A stretch of 64,000 nucleotides of DNA from Aeromonas bestiarum. GTDB taxonomy: Bacteria > Pseudomonadota > Gammaproteobacteria > Enterobacterales > Aeromonadaceae. The position numbers were made by a program, and so were the translations under genes. This document shows positions 1-9,564 of the stretch, in pieces (the first letter of the stretch is position 1; each line of letters opens with the position of its first letter). Under the pieces are notes generated by a model that saw only the letters and a list, made by a program, of their open reading frames with translations, was not told the DNA's origin and made no database searches. The stretch spans positions 34,276 through 98,275 of the forward strand of contig NZ_CDDA01000010.1 of assembly GCF_000819745.1 (NCBI RefSeq). Reading direction: 5' to 3'.

Positions 1-425
1 ATCGCTTCCGGGTACTCGGCAACTGAGCTTTGTACCTGGTTGATACCGTCTTCGATCCGCTTGGCGATGTCGATTTCGCCTTCGCGGGTCAGCAGTTCGA
101 CGGTACCCATTTCCCGCATGTACATGCGGACGGGATCGGTCGTACGACCAATCTCAGATTCAACAGATGCCAGTGCCTGGGCAGCTGCTTCGGCAGCGTC
201 CTCATCGGCGGTGCCACCTTCAGCCATGATAAGGTCATCGGCATCCGGGGCGTTTTCAACCACCTGAATACCCATATCGTTGATCATCTGGATGATGTCT
301 TCGATCTGGTCAGAGTCGACAATGTCTTGCGGGAGGTGATCGTTCACCTCGGCATAGGTCAGGTAGCCCTGTTCTTTACCTTTGGCAACGAGGAGTTTAA
401 GCTGAGACTGCGGGGTTTGCTCCAT
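1..425 (-). CDS. rpoD: RNA polymerase primary sigma factor RpoD (sigma-70), N-terminal part
   Basis: The housekeeping sigma factor, which directs core RNA polymerase to most promoters. Only the first ~141 codons are present; the gene runs off the left edge. The translation starts MEQTPQSQLKLLVAKGKEQG, close to E. coli RpoD, and continues through region 1.1 into the start of region 1.2 (GRTTDPVRMYMREMGTVELL). I chose the ATG at 423-425 because it matches the E. coli start; an in-frame ATG at 432-434 would add only MSS. It is the last gene of the rpsU-yqeY-dnaG-rpoD operon. The 222 bp before it hold a hairpin and no clear terminator. Confidence 0.97.
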   Translation of the reverse strand, partial: MEQTPQSQLKLLVAKGKEQGYLTYAEVNDHLPQDIVDSDQIEDIIQMINDMGIQVVENAPDADDLIMAEGGTADEDAAEAAAQALASVESEIGRTTDPVRMYMREMGTVELLTREGEIDIAKRIEDGINQVQSSVAEYPEA

Positions 426-503
426 AGAACTCATCCGGTTGGTGTTGCTAGGTTGCGCGTACAGTGCGCTGCTGCGCAAATAGCCAATTCTAATAGAAAA
501 CCG

Positions 504-522
504 CCAGACATGCTATGTCTGG
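504..522 (-). promoter_or_regulatory. Hairpin in the dnaG-rpoD intergenic leader
   Basis: A perfect 7-bp inverted repeat (CCAGACA/TGTCTGG) with a 5-nt loop. On the minus strand it is followed by GCGGTTTTCTATT, so it resembles a weak terminator. An outer pair, AACCGCC near 574-580 and GGCGGTT near 498-504, encloses it. In E. coli the dnaG-rpoD junction is a site of RNA processing; a similar role here is inference. Confidence 0.45.
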
Positions 523-647
523 TTGCGGCGTCGGTCATGAGAAACCCCTGCCCGCAGTATTGTCGGGGCCAGGCGGTTATAAAATTTTTGCTTTTAATCC
601 CGTCGATTCGGGCAACGGTATTCATATTGGGACTAATCACTCAAATA

Positions 648-2435
648 TCAAGCCCCACTCTCATTTCTTTTCTCAATCTGTACCTCTCTGATCAGCATCA
701 TCAGCTCCTGCGTTTCCTCAGAGCTTAGCCCTTCCTGAGCCACCTTGGCCTGCAGTTCTTCAATTCGTTGCTTCAGAAACTGGTTGATGAAACCGACAAA
801 GGTATCCTGCAGCTCTCCCAGAATATCCGGCTCCTGGTCGAGCTTGATCTCTTCAAACAAGTCGTGCATCGCCAGCTGAGCGAGGATCTCGCCCTCTTTG
901 GTGCCGCGCCAATGCTCCAGCAAGATGCCAGTGGTGATCCCGGGCTGCGCCAGGATCTGCTGATGCAGCTGCAACAGGAACTTGATGCCTTGTACCCGCA
1001 GCCCCGCCAGCTCAGGCATGGCCGGCAGTTCGGCCGTCACCGCCGGATATTGCACCATCAGGGCCAGTGCCCGACGCAGCGGCGTCAGCTTGGCGGCCTT
1101 GGGTTTGGTGAGTTCGGCCTTGGGTTGGCTATTGCGGGCGAACAGTTCGGCAATGCGCTGCTTGTTCTCACCCCAGCGCATCATGCTGGAGAGACGGGTG
1201 ATCAGCCCCTCGCGGGTAAACCCCTCCGGTACCCGGCGGATCAGTTCGGCAGCCTTGTTGGCCACCTCGAACTTGCCCGCCTCACCGGACAGTGCAGCAT
1301 CCCGCCCCAGACGCTCGAACATGAAGTCGGCGAAAGGCTGTGCCTGATCCAGCAGGGCCTCGAAACCCTCCCTGCCAATCTGGCGGACCAGCGAATCGGG
1401 ATCCTCACCATCGGGCAGGAATACGAACTTGAGTTCACGCCCATCCTGCAGATGAGAGAGGGCATTATCCAGCGCCCGCCAGGCCGCCTCACGGCCGGCC
1501 TTGTCGCCGTCATAGCAGCAGACCACTTCGGCCGTGGTACGAAACAGGGTGTGGATATGGTCAGTGGTGGTGGCAGTACCCAGCGCCGCCACCGCATAAT
1601 CGATGTCGTACTGACCGAGGGCTACCACGTCCATGTAGCCCTCCACCACCAGGATCCGGCGAGGATCCTTGTGGGCCTGCTTCACCTCATAGAGGCCGAA
1701 CAGCTCCCGTCCCTTGTGGAAGATGGGGGTTTCCGGCGAGTTGAGGTACTTGGGCGTACCCTCTCCCAGCACACGGCCGCCAAAACCTATGACCCGGCCT
1801 CGCTTGTCCCGGATCGGGAACATGATGCGATCACGAAAGCGATCATAGCTGCCGGGACCGCTGTCACGCGTGATCAGCATGCCACCCGAGATGAGCAGTT
1901 GCTCGTGATCCCGGCTGGCGCCAAAGCGGCGTCTCACCTGATCCCAGTCTGCGGGGGCATAACCGATATTGAAACGCTTGACCACTTCACCAGTCAGACC
2001 GCGCCCCTTCAAGTATTCTACCGCCTGGGGTGCGCTCTTGAGATTGCTCTCGTAGAAGCGGGCGATCTGGTTCATCAGCTCATAGAGATCCTTGCTGACG
2101 GCCGGTTGGCTATTGGTCGAGCCACCAATGCTCTGCTCGCGAGGCACCTGCATGCCCTGCATGCTGGCGAGCTCTTCGATGGCATCGGGGAATTCGAGAC
2201 CGTCGTACTCCATGACAAAGCCGATGGCATTGCCGTGAGCGCCACAACCGAAGCAGTGATAGAACTGTTTCTCCTGGCTGACGGTAAAAGAAGGACTTTT
2301 TTCGTTATGAAAAGGGCAGCAAGCCTGGTAGTTCTTACCGGCTTTTTTCAGCCGCACTCGCGAGTCGATCAGCTCGACTATGTCTGTGCGTACGAGCAGA
2401 TCATCGATAAAGGATTGTGGGATCCTGCCTGCCAT
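648..2435 (-). CDS. dnaG: DNA primase DnaG
   Basis: Synthesises the short RNA primers for replication and works with DnaB helicase at the fork. At 595 aa it is of usual length. The N-terminal CHC2 zinc ribbon is complete, with C40, H43, C61 and C64 at the same positions as in E. coli. The TOPRIM domain follows (residues ~255-340, with VVEGYMDV and CCYDGDKAG carrying the acidic metal ligands). The C-terminal ~150 residues are the more variable helicase-binding domain. The start MAGRIPQSFIDDLL matches the family. It is third in the macromolecular synthesis operon, with a terminator upstream at 2463-2500 that would keep primase levels below those of ribosomal protein S21, as known in E. coli. 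Confidence 0.98.
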   Translation of the reverse strand: MAGRIPQSFIDDLLVRTDIVELIDSRVRLKKAGKNYQACCPFHNEKSPSFTVSQEKQFYHCFGCGAHGNAIGFVMEYDGLEFPDAIEELASMQGMQVPREQSIGGSTNSQPAVSKDLYELMNQIARFYESNLKSAPQAVEYLKGRGLTGEVVKRFNIGYAPADWDQVRRRFGASRDHEQLLISGGMLITRDSGPGSYDRFRDRIMFPIRDKRGRVIGFGGRVLGEGTPKYLNSPETPIFHKGRELFGLYEVKQAHKDPRRILVVEGYMDVVALGQYDIDYAVAALGTATTTDHIHTLFRTTAEVVCCYDGDKAGREAAWRALDNALSHLQDGRELKFVFLPDGEDPDSLVRQIGREGFEALLDQAQPFADFMFERLGRDAALSGEAGKFEVANKAAELIRRVPEGFTREGLITRLSSMMRWGENKQRIAELFARNSQPKAELTKPKAAKLTPLRRALALMVQYPAVTAELPAMPELAGLRVQGIKFLLQLHQQILAQPGITTGILLEHWRGTKEGEILAQLAMHDLFEEIKLDQEPDILGELQDTFVGFINQFLKQRIEELQAKVAQEGLSSEETQELMMLIREVQIEKRNESGA

Positions 2436-2462
2436 AACCGTCCTGTTTCACTGCGTAGAAAA

Positions 2463-2500
2463 TAAAAAAGCCGCGCATTCCCAGGGAAGCACGGCTTCTT
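2463..2500 (-). terminator. Intra-operon terminator between yqeY and dnaG
   Basis: On the minus strand GAAGCCGTGC...GCGCGGCTTTTTT forms a GC-rich hairpin followed by six T. It sits where E. coli has an attenuating terminator between rpsU and dnaG, and would lower transcription into dnaG-rpoD. Confidence 0.85.
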
Positions 2501-2523
2501 CGACCAAACAAGAGAGTTGCCTG

Positions 2524-2967
2524 TTACGCCAAGCGGGTTTTCACCTGAGCACTGACGGCGCCGACATCGGCACGCCCCTGAATTTTCGGCTTCAAGACAG
2601 CCATGACCTTGCCCATATCAGCCATGACGGCAGCACCACTTTCAGCGATGGCTTGCTCAATCAGTGCGGCAATTTCGTCTGCGGTCAGCTGTTGTGGCAG
2701 GAATTCCTGCAGCACAACGATCTCTGCGGACTCTTTGTCGGCGAGATCCTGGCGACCGGCAGCTTCAAATTGGCTGATGGAATCGCGGCGCTGTTTGACC
2801 ATTTTGGTCACGACAGCGAGGATATCCTCATCATTGAGCTCGATACGGGAATCAACTTCACGTTGCTTGATTTCTGCCATCAACAAACGGATCGCCCCCA
2901 AGCGAGCCTTATCTCTGGCAAGCATGGCAAGTTTTTGTTGATCCTTGAGTTGATCCTTCAGAGACAC
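2524..2967 (-). CDS. yqeY: YqeY/GatB-like domain protein
   Basis: A 147-aa protein of the YqeY family, which shares the helical tail domain found in the GatB subunit of tRNA amidotransferase. It begins MSLKDQLKDQQKLAML and has the typical charged helical stretch (ARLGAIRLLMAEIKQREVD) and the QLTADEIAALIEQAI segment. Its biochemical role is not established; a tRNA-linked function is usually suggested. It lies 15 bp after rpsU, a frequent arrangement in gammaproteobacteria outside the enterics, and is followed by the terminator at 2463-2500. Confidence 0.93.
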   Translation of the reverse strand: MSLKDQLKDQQKLAMLARDKARLGAIRLLMAEIKQREVDSRIELNDEDILAVVTKMVKQRRDSISQFEAAGRQDLADKESAEIVVLQEFLPQQLTADEIAALIEQAIAESGAAVMADMGKVMAVLKPKIQGRADVGAVSAQVKTRLA

Positions 2968-2982
2968 GGCATTATCTCCCGA

Positions 2983-3210
<228 letters not shown>

Positions 3211-3268
3211 TCAGTGATATATTGTTAGCTGACCATCAGTCGATCAGCATGTCTTAAAATGGTGCGAA

Positions 3269-3298
3269 ATTATACTCTGGACAGGGAATGAAAGTAAA
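3269..3298 (-). promoter_or_regulatory. Sigma-70 promoter of the rpsU operon
   Basis: On the minus strand a perfect -10 TATAAT (3269-3274) follows a -35-like TTTACT (3293-3298) with an 18-bp spacer. It lies 70 bp before the rpsU start, in the divergent region shared with tsaD. Confidence 0.75.
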
Positions 3299-3377
3299 CC
3301 CGCAGAGATCGCTCTGGTTTAAAAAACCCGCGAAGGTTACCATAGCCGTCTCATTTTAGCAGTGAAATTTTTTAGCA

Positions 3378-4391
3378 ATGCGTGTATTGGGCATAGAGAC
3401 ATCCTGTGACGAAACCGGGATCGCGATCTTCGACGATCAAAAAGGGATCCTTTCCCATCAGTTATACAGCCAGGTCAAGCTGCATGCGGACTACGGTGGC
3501 GTCGTCCCCGAGCTCGCCAGCCGGGATCACGTTCGCAAGACGATCCCTTTGATCCAGGCCGCATTGCAAGAGGCGGGACTGGATAAAGATGACATAGACG
3601 GCATCGCCTATACCGCGGGTCCAGGGCTGGTTGGCGCCATTCTGGTAGGGGCCACCATAGGCCGCTCGCTGGCAATGGCGTGGAACAAACCGGCCATCGC
3701 CGTGCATCATATGGAAGGCCACCTGCTGGCTCCCATGCTGGAAGAGAGAGCACCCGAGTTCCCCTTCGTGGCGCTGCTGGTCTCCGGCGGTCACTCCATG
3801 CTGGTACGGGTCGACGGTATCGGCAGCTATCAGCTGCTGGGCGAGTCGATCGATGATGCCGCCGGTGAGGCCTTTGACAAGACCGCCAAGTTGATGGGGC
3901 TGGACTACCCGGGTGGCCCCCTGCTCTCCCGGCTGGCCGAGAAAGGTGCCAGCGGCCGCTTCCACTTTCCCCGCCCCATGACGGACAGGCCCGGACTCGA
4001 CATGAGCTTCTCCGGCCTCAAGACCTTTGCTGCCAACACCATTGCCGCCAACGGTGACGATGAGCAGACCCGCGCCGACATAGCCCGTGCGTTTGAAGAT
4101 GCAGTGGTCGATACCCTGGCCATCAAGTGCCGTCGGGCGTTGAAAGAGACCGGCCTCACGCGGCTGGTGGTCGCCGGTGGCGTCAGCGCCAACCGTCACC
4201 TGCGTGCCCAGCTGGCCGAGCTGATGGAGAGCCTCAAAGGCGAGGTATTCTATCCGCGTACCGAATATTGCACCGATAACGGCGCCATGATCGCCTATGC
4301 CGGCATGCAGCGTCTGAAGGCAGGTGTATTCGAGCCGCTGGCGGTCAAGGCGGTGCCGCGCTGGCCGCTGGACACCCTGGATCCTGTGTGA
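3378..4391 (+). CDS. tsaD: tRNA N6-threonylcarbamoyladenosine transferase TsaD
   Basis: Transfers the threonylcarbamoyl group from TC-AMP to A37 of ANN-decoding tRNAs, together with TsaB and TsaE. 337 aa, full length, with start [14 protein letters not shown] as in E. coli. The metal ligands H111 and H115 lie in [10 protein letters not shown], followed by the ASKHA-fold glycine motif [12 protein letters not shown] and the C-terminal [12 protein letters not shown] acidic ligand. Divergent from rpsU, the conserved arrangement around the macromolecular synthesis operon. Followed by a bidirectional terminator shared with rpoS. Confidence 0.98.
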   Translation: MRVLGIETSCDETGIAIFDDQKGILSHQLYSQVKLHADYGGVVPELASRDHVRKTIPLIQAALQEAGLDKDDIDGIAYTAGPGLVGAILVGATIGRSLAMAWNKPAIAVHHMEGHLLAPMLEERAPEFPFVALLVSGGHSMLVRVDGIGSYQLLGESIDDAAGEAFDKTAKLMGLDYPGGPLLSRLAEKGASGRFHFPRPMTDRPGLDMSFSGLKTFAANTIAANGDDEQTRADIARAFEDAVVDTLAIKCRRALKETGLTRLVVAGGVSANRHLRAQLAELMESLKGEVFYPRTEYCTDNGAMIAYAGMQRLKAGVFEPLAVKAVPRWPLDTLDPV

Positions 4392-4413
4392 TCCTGCGGA
4401 TCCGGTTGCAATG

Positions 4414-4439
4414 AAAAAGGGGCTCATGGCCCCTTTTTT
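4414..4439. terminator. Bidirectional terminator between tsaD and rpoS
   Basis: AAAAAGGGGC-TCAT-GGCCCCTTTTTT: a GC stem with A and T tracts on both sides, between the convergent ends of tsaD and rpoS. Confidence 0.9.
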
Positions 4440-4479
4440 GTTGTTGTCAGCCGCGCCAATGCGGCCTGATTGGTACTCG

Positions 4480-5463
4480 CTAATTGGTACGAAACAGCGC
4501 CTCGATGGAGAGTCCCTGCCCCAGCAGGATCTCCCGCAGGCGGCGCAGTCCTTCCACCTGGATCTGGCGTACCCGCTCCCGGGTCAAGCCGATCTCGGAC
4601 CCCACGTCTTCCAGCGTGGCCGGTTCATAACCGAGCAGACCGAAACGACGCGCCAGCACCTCGCGCTGCTTGGGATTAAGCTCCTCCAGCCAGTGCACTA
4701 TGCTGGCACGCATGTCGTCATCCTGCGACTCCAGCTCGGGCCCCATGCCACGTTCGTCAGAGAGCACATCCAGCAGCGCCTTGTCGCGATCTCCGCCGAT
4801 GGGAGTATCCACAGAGGTGATCTTCTCGTTGAGCTTGAGCATGCGATTCACGTCGTCTACAGAACGATCCAGCGCAAAGGCGATGTCTTCTGCGGTCGGC
4901 TCATGATCGAGACGGTGAGAGAGTTCACGAGCGGTACGCAGATAGACGTTCAGCTCCTTGACCACATGGATGGGCAGACGGATGGTGCGAGTCTGGTTCA
5001 TGATGGCCCGCTCTATGGTCTGGCGGATCCACCAAGTGGCATAGGTCGAGAAACGGAAGCCGCGCTCCGGGTCGAATTTCTCTACCGCGCGGATGAGGCC
5101 GAGGTTGCCCTCTTCGATGAGATCCAGCAGCACCAGGCCGCGGTTGTTGTAGCGACGGGCGATCTTGACCACCAATCGCAGATTGGACTCAATCATGCGC
5201 TTGCGGGCGGCTTTATCGCCTCGCAAGGCACGACGAGCGTAATAGACTTCTTCTTCGGCGGTGAGCAGGGGGGAGAAACCTATCTCCCCCAGATAGAGCT
5301 GGGTGGCATCCATCACCTTGTTCAGTTCCGGTGCCATCAGTTCGTCGGAAATAGTCTCTTCGACCTCGGCCGCTACTTCCCGAACCTCTTCCTCCTCGTG
5401 GGTCTCCAGCTCCTCGTCGAACTCTAACTCTGCATCCTGCATAACCAGTTGTTCTTGGCTCAT
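4480..5463 (-). CDS. rpoS: RNA polymerase sigma factor RpoS (sigma-38)
   Basis: The general stress and stationary-phase sigma factor. At 327 aa it is near the 330 of E. coli. An acidic N-terminus ([15 protein letters not shown]) precedes region 1.2 ([14 protein letters not shown]), region 2 ([18 protein letters not shown]), region 3 and region 4 with the helix-turn-helix [20 protein letters not shown]. The start ATG has an AGGGAGA Shine-Dalgarno sequence. nlpD is 47 bp upstream, so as in E. coli the main promoter may lie inside nlpD. A 6-bp stem hairpin lies in that gap. The last codons are echoed by a small direct repeat, ATTGGTAC at 4469-4476 and 4483-4490. Confidence 0.98.
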   Translation of the reverse strand: MSQEQLVMQDAELEFDEELETHEEEEVREVAAEVEETISDELMAPELNKVMDATQLYLGEIGFSPLLTAEEEVYYARRALRGDKAARKRMIESNLRLVVKIARRYNNRGLVLLDLIEEGNLGLIRAVEKFDPERGFRFSTYATWWIRQTIERAIMNQTRTIRLPIHVVKELNVYLRTARELSHRLDHEPTAEDIAFALDRSVDDVNRMLKLNEKITSVDTPIGGDRDKALLDVLSDERGMGPELESQDDDMRASIVHWLEELNPKQREVLARRFGLLGYEPATLEDVGSEIGLTRERVRQIQVEGLRRLREILLGQGLSIEALFRTN

Positions 5464-5484
5464 GGCGTGTCTCCCTGACCTGAA

Positions 5485-5508
5485 CCAGAGTATGACTTAA
5501 CTCTCTGG
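5485..5508 (-). promoter_or_regulatory. Hairpin in the nlpD-rpoS gap
   Basis: CCAGAG/CTCTGG inverted repeat with a 12-nt AT-rich loop, directly before the rpoS Shine-Dalgarno sequence and with no T tract. It could affect rpoS translation initiation; this is inference. Confidence 0.35.
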
Positions 5509-5510
5509 GG

Positions 5511-6554
5511 TTAACGCTTTGGCAAATGGCTCATCGGGTTTATCGATTTGCCTCGATACCGGATTTCAAAGTGCAATCGCACATCCGGTGCGTCCGTGCT
5601 ACCCATGTTGGCAATGACTGCTCCGCCCTTGACGCTGTCCCCTTCCCTGACCCGTAACTCATCATTGTGAGCGTAGGCAGAGAGGTAGTCATCATCATGC
5701 TTGAGGATGATCAGCTTGCCATAACCCCTTAGTGCGCTACCCGCATAGACGACCTTGCCGCCACTCGCTGCGTAGACGGGTTGTCCCTTCTGACCAGCGA
5801 TATCTATGCCCTTGTTTCCCTGTTCTGCAACGGAGAAACCCTCGACGATCCGGCCTTGTGTCGGCCAGTGCCAAGAAAGTCTCGACTGAGGCTTGTTGTC
5901 TGTTTTTTGTTCTTTGATCTGAGCGTATTCTTTTGAAGATGGCTGAGCAATCGTTTTCTGTTTGATAAATGGGGTGGTCGTACCTGATGGCGCTGTCGCC
6001 AGAGGTTTGGGGCCGGTGCTTTGTGGCGTGACCGGACGGGTCGCGGCAACCATCTGGCTGTCTCCCGTACTGGCAGACTGCACATTCAGCACCTGGCCGA
6101 CGTGGAGTGCATAGGGCGTCTGCAGACTGTTGCTCTGTGCCAGCGTCTGATTCGACATGCCAAACTGACGGCCTATGCTGCTCAGGGTATCACCGCGCCG
6201 TACCTGGTAGGTGCCGGCACTGCGGGCAACAGTCTGACTGCCAGCGGATGAATCGAACCGGATCTGTTGCCCTGGATAGATGTTATAGGGAGGGCTGATG
6301 CCGTTGAGGCTGGCCAGAGACGGCACATCATTGCCCGAGTTGAAGGCGATGGAGTAGAGGGTATCCCCTTTTTTCACCGTGTAGCTGTTGCCCTGAATGG
6401 CCGGCTGAGCCGCCCCCTGACGAATCGGTACTGTGGAAACGAGGCGATCATTGCCCAATCCCTGTACCGGAGCAGCAGTCTTGCTGGAAGAGCAAGCGAG
6501 CAGCAGCCATGACAACACGACGATACTGCTTCCTTGCCAAACACGCGAACGCAT
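5511..6554 (-). CDS. nlpD: Murein hydrolase activator NlpD (LysM/degenerate M23 lipoprotein)
   Basis: Outer-membrane lipoprotein that activates the amidase AmiC for daughter-cell separation. 347 aa with a signal peptide and lipobox LLLAC (C21). Two LysM peptidoglycan-binding modules (about 58-101 and 115-158) are followed by a C-terminal M23 domain (about 230-347). The metalloprotease ligands are missing: the usual HxGxD is NKGID and the usual HLHFE is RLHFE. It should therefore be an activator and not an enzyme, as for E. coli NlpD. Last gene before rpoS, with yqaA and pcm upstream. Confidence 0.96.
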   Translation of the reverse strand: MRSRVWQGSSIVVLSWLLLACSSSKTAAPVQGLGNDRLVSTVPIRQGAAQPAIQGNSYTVKKGDTLYSIAFNSGNDVPSLASLNGISPPYNIYPGQQIRFDSSAGSQTVARSAGTYQVRRGDTLSSIGRQFGMSNQTLAQSNSLQTPYALHVGQVLNVQSASTGDSQMVAATRPVTPQSTGPKPLATAPSGTTTPFIKQKTIAQPSSKEYAQIKEQKTDNKPQSRLSWHWPTQGRIVEGFSVAEQGNKGIDIAGQKGQPVYAASGGKVVYAGSALRGYGKLIILKHDDDYLSAYAHNDELRVREGDSVKGGAVIANMGSTDAPDVRLHFEIRYRGKSINPMSHLPKR

Positions 6555-6563
6555 AGTGGATCC

Positions 6564-7145
6564 TTAACGACTAAACCAGAAATAGGCCACAACGGCCAAA
6601 CCAATACAGAGCCAGCCCAGCACATCCACATAGTGCATCAGCTTGCGCTCCATCTTCTCACCGCCCCAGCGCATCAGGCCTGCCACCAGGAAAAAGCGCA
6701 TGCCACGACCGATCAACGAGGTCACGATGAAGGGCAACAGCGCCATTTGCAGCAGGCCTGCCGTGACGGTAAACACCTTGTAGGGGATCGGCGTGAAGCT
6801 GGCAATAAAAATCACCCAGATGCCCCACTGCTCGAACCACTGCCGGGCCAGGCTAATTTTGTCTTCATATCCCACCGAGGCAACCAGCGGCTGCACCACT
6901 GGCTCCCACAGGGCATAGCCGAGTGCATAGCCAAACAACGCCCCCAATACGGAGAAGGTTGTCGCCAACCCGGCGTAGTGCCACGCCTTGTGCGGCCTGG
7001 CCAGCGCCATGGGCGCCAGCATGACGTCCACCGGGATCGGCCAGAACACAGACTCGACAAAGGCGGTGATCGCCAGATAATAAGGGGCGTACTTGTGGCG
7101 GGCCCACTGCATCACCAGCACGTACAGACGAGAAAACAAGGTCAC
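6564..7145 (-). CDS. yqaA: YqaA family (DedA-like) inner-membrane protein
   Basis: 193-aa membrane protein of the SNARE-associated/DedA group, with about four hydrophobic helices. The [20 protein letters not shown] segment near residue 25-45 and the [20 protein letters not shown] segment are the paired re-entrant motifs of this family. Relatives act in membrane homeostasis, perhaps as lipid carriers; the exact substrate here is unknown. The start overlaps the pcm stop by 4 bp, so the two are translationally linked. The gene is commonly found between pcm and nlpD in Vibrio and Aeromonas. Confidence 0.85.
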   Translation of the reverse strand: MTLFSRLYVLVMQWARHKYAPYYLAITAFVESVFWPIPVDVMLAPMALARPHKAWHYAGLATTFSVLGALFGYALGYALWEPVVQPLVASVGYEDKISLARQWFEQWGIWVIFIASFTPIPYKVFTVTAGLLQMALLPFIVTSLIGRGMRFFLVAGLMRWGGEKMERKLMHYVDVLGWLCIGLAVVAYFWFSR

Positions 7146-7759
7146 TCAACATCTCCGTCGATCAGGGGAACAAACCGCACCGGCTCCAGGATCTTGCTGG
7201 TCAGCTGGGAGCCGGATCGCTCGATCAGCTGCAGCGTCTGCTGGCTGTCCCCCACCGGCAGTACCAGACGGCCGCCATCAGCCAGTTGATCGGTGAGGGC
7301 TGTGGGCACCTCGCTGGCCGCCGCAGTCACCAGGATCGCGTCAAACGGCCCCTTGTTGGGCCAGCCCAGCCAGCCGTTGCCGTGCTTGGCGGAGACATTG
7401 TGCAGATCGAGCTGCCGCAGCCGGCGTCTGGCCTGGAACTGCAGCGACTTGATCCGCTCCACCGTGTAGACATGCTCCACCAGGTGAGCCAGCACCGCCG
7501 TCTGATAACCGGAGCCAGTGCCGATCTCCAGCACGTGGGCCGGATCATTCTGGATCAGCAACTCTGTCATCCGCGCCACCATATAAGGCTGGGAGATGGT
7601 CTGACCGTGGCCTATGGGCAACGCCGTGTTGTCCCAGGCCTTGTGGGCCATGGCTTCATCCACAAACAGCTGGCGCGGCACTTTCGCAATCGCCGCGAGT
7701 ACGCGGAAATCACGAATGTCCTGTGCGATCAGCTGGTTTAACAGGCGCTGTACTATCAC
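7142..7759 (-). CDS. pcm: Protein-L-isoaspartate O-methyltransferase
   Basis: Repairs damaged proteins by methylating L-isoaspartyl residues with S-adenosylmethionine. 205 aa, full length. The SAM-binding motif I is [16 protein letters not shown] (about 78-93), and the preceding [13 protein letters not shown] is the family signature. The pair surE-pcm is conserved in gammaproteobacteria; only 4 bp separate the surE stop from this start. Confidence 0.97.
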   Translation of the reverse strand: MIVQRLLNQLIAQDIRDFRVLAAIAKVPRQLFVDEAMAHKAWDNTALPIGHGQTISQPYMVARMTELLIQNDPAHVLEIGTGSGYQTAVLAHLVEHVYTVERIKSLQFQARRRLRQLDLHNVSAKHGNGWLGWPNKGPFDAILVTAAASEVPTALTDQLADGGRLVLPVGDSQQTLQLIERSGSQLTSKILEPVRFVPLIDGDVE

Positions 7760-7763
7760 ACCT

Positions 7764-8525
7764 TCATCCCTGCAGGTCTAACCAAGCCCCCAGACCCGCC
7801 AGACTGCTGTAGGCAGTCATATCGATGGTCAGGGGGGTGATCGAGACGTAGCCCTGCTCGATGGCGGCGAAATCCGTGCCTTCTCCCGCATCCTGCTGGC
7901 TGCCGGGGGGGCCGATCCAGTAGATGGGCTGACCACGGGGATCCTCGCTGCAGATCACAGATTCCGCCCGATGGCGGTTGCCAAGGCGAGTCACCCTGAT
8001 CCCCTTGATCTGATCGAGGGGCAGGTCCGGCACGTTGACGTTGAGGATCTGATCGGCAGGCAGCGGGTGCACCATCATGCCCTTCACCAGCAGGGCCGCA
8101 TAGTGGGCCGCACTGGCGAAATGGGTCTTGCCTACCAGCGAGATGGCCAGCGAGGGAAAGCCGAGGTGACGCCCTTCGGTAGCCGCCGCGACCGTGCCCG
8201 AGTAGATGACATCATCCCCCAGGTTGGCACCGTGGTTGATGCCAGCCACCACCATGTCGGGTTCAGGGCGCACCAGTTCGTTGACCGCCAGATGCACGCA
8301 GTCGGTCGGCGTCCCCTTCACCGCATAGCTCTCGATCCCATTAAAACCGGTTTCGCTGAGACGGGTAACCCGCAACGGCACCTCCAGCGTCAGGGAGTGA
8401 CTCGCGCCGCTGCGGTTGCGATCCGGCGCCACTACTATGACTTCGCCACAGGCCGTCAGCGCAGTGCTGAGGGCTCGGATCCCCTCGGCATGCACGCCAT
8501 CGTCATTACTGACCAGAATTCGCAT
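7764..8525 (-). CDS. surE: 5'/3'-nucleotidase SurE
   Basis: Metal-dependent nucleotidase and exopolyphosphatase linked to stationary-phase survival. I start it at [15 protein letters not shown] (ATG 8523-8525). An upstream in-frame ATG would add seven residues unlike the family. N7, D8 and D9 are the metal-binding cluster. The SGASHSLT and [10 protein letters not shown] segments and [20 protein letters not shown] complete the active site. It overlaps the truD end by 20 bp and is 4 bp upstream of pcm. Confidence 0.97.
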   Translation of the reverse strand: MRILVSNDDGVHAEGIRALSTALTACGEVIVVAPDRNRSGASHSLTLEVPLRVTRLSETGFNGIESYAVKGTPTDCVHLAVNELVRPEPDMVVAGINHGANLGDDVIYSGTVAAATEGRHLGFPSLAISLVGKTHFASAAHYAALLVKGMMVHPLPADQILNVNVPDLPLDQIKGIRVTRLGNRHRAESVICSEDPRGQPIYWIGPPGSQQDAGEGTDFAAIEQGYVSITPLTIDMTAYSSLAGLGAWLDLQG

Positions 8526-9564
8526 CGGACTGATTCCTGAAACCATGATCGGCCTCTTCGGCCTGCATTAATTCGCGTACCACGCTGGTGGCAAAGGCAC
8601 CGGCCGGCAGGAAGAACGACAGGGTCAAGGCCTCGCCGTCCAGCTGCCAGCTCATCTGTTCCGGCTTGAGCAGGAGCGGGCGGCGGTCCTGATCCAGCCC
8701 GGCCTTCTCCAGACCTGCGCACCATTCGGGGTAAGCGGCCAGCACTCTCTGCTCGAACTCGGCCGCTGCCCCCTGGCTCGCCAGCCGGCCACGGCCCCAC
8801 TGGGGAGCGGTCAGCTGCACGTCACCGGAAGCGAGACGCGCCTCCAGCTCCGGGGTCAGCAACTCTTCGCTGAAGATGGAGTGGCTGCCCTTTAGCATCA
8901 CGCAATCACCGGCCAGCAGCTGGTGAGCCAGCCCCTGCTCGATACGGGCACTGACGATGGCATTGAACAGCATGCTGCGAGCGGCGGAGAGGTAGAGGGA
9001 GCGCTTGTTGCGATCATTGATCCGCTTGCCGGCAAACATCGCCTTGGCCGCTTCCAGATTGTTGCCACCCCGGCCAAAACGCTGCTCGCCGTAATAGTTC
9101 GGCACCCCCTGACTGGTGATGGCCTGCAGGCGAGACGCCAGTCCCTCGGTCTGTTCCAGCCCGGTCAGACGCAGGGTGAAGTGGTTGCCCTTGAGATAGC
9201 CAACCCGCAGCTTCTTGTTGTGGCGCTTCACCTGCAGGATCTGGATGCTGTCACTCTCGATCACCGAAAGGTTCGGCTCTGCCTTGCCCGGCAGGTGAAT
9301 GCCGAACCACTGCTCGGTCACGGCGTGGCGATCCTTGAGGCCAGCCCAGGTCACAGCGTTGCGATTGACCCCGGCCGCATCGGCCAGCAGGCCCGCCACC
9401 CAAGCGGTGTTCTCGCCGGTTTTGCGCACCCGCACGAAAATGTGTTCGCCCTCGCCGCAGGGCTCGAAGCCGAGATCCTCAACCACCACGAAATCACTGG
9501 CCTCGGCCTTGAGGATGCCACGGGCGGCGGGCGCTCCGTGCAGATAACTGAGTTGTTCCAACAT
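8506..9564 (-). CDS. truD: tRNA pseudouridine(13) synthase TruD
   Basis: Makes pseudouridine at position 13 of tRNA-Glu. 352 aa. The catalytic aspartate is in [17 protein letters not shown] (D78), and the RNA-binding core has [14 protein letters not shown]. The start abuts ispF: the ispF stop and the truD start share a base at 9564. It is part of the tightly packed ispD-ispF-truD-surE-pcm series, the same order as in E. coli. Confidence 0.97.
   Translation of the reverse strand: MLEQLSYLHGAPAARGILKAEASDFVVVEDLGFEPCGEGEHIFVRVRKTGENTAWVAGLLADAAGVNRNAVTWAGLKDRHAVTEQWFGIHLPGKAEPNLSVIESDSIQILQVKRHNKKLRVGYLKGNHFTLRLTGLEQTEGLASRLQAITSQGVPNYYGEQRFGRGGNNLEAAKAMFAGKRINDRNKRSLYLSAARSMLFNAIVSARIEQGLAHQLLAGDCVMLKGSHSIFSEELLTPELEARLASGDVQLTAPQWGRGRLASQGAAAEFEQRVLAAYPEWCAGLEKAGLDQDRRPLLLKPEQMSWQLDGEALTLSFFLPAGAFATSVVRELMQAEEADHGFRNQSDANSGQ

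Noticed and set aside
431..640. 69-codon minus-strand frame between dnaG and rpoD
   Set aside because: No ribosome-binding site or recognisable sequence, and it covers the hairpin region; more likely leader RNA.
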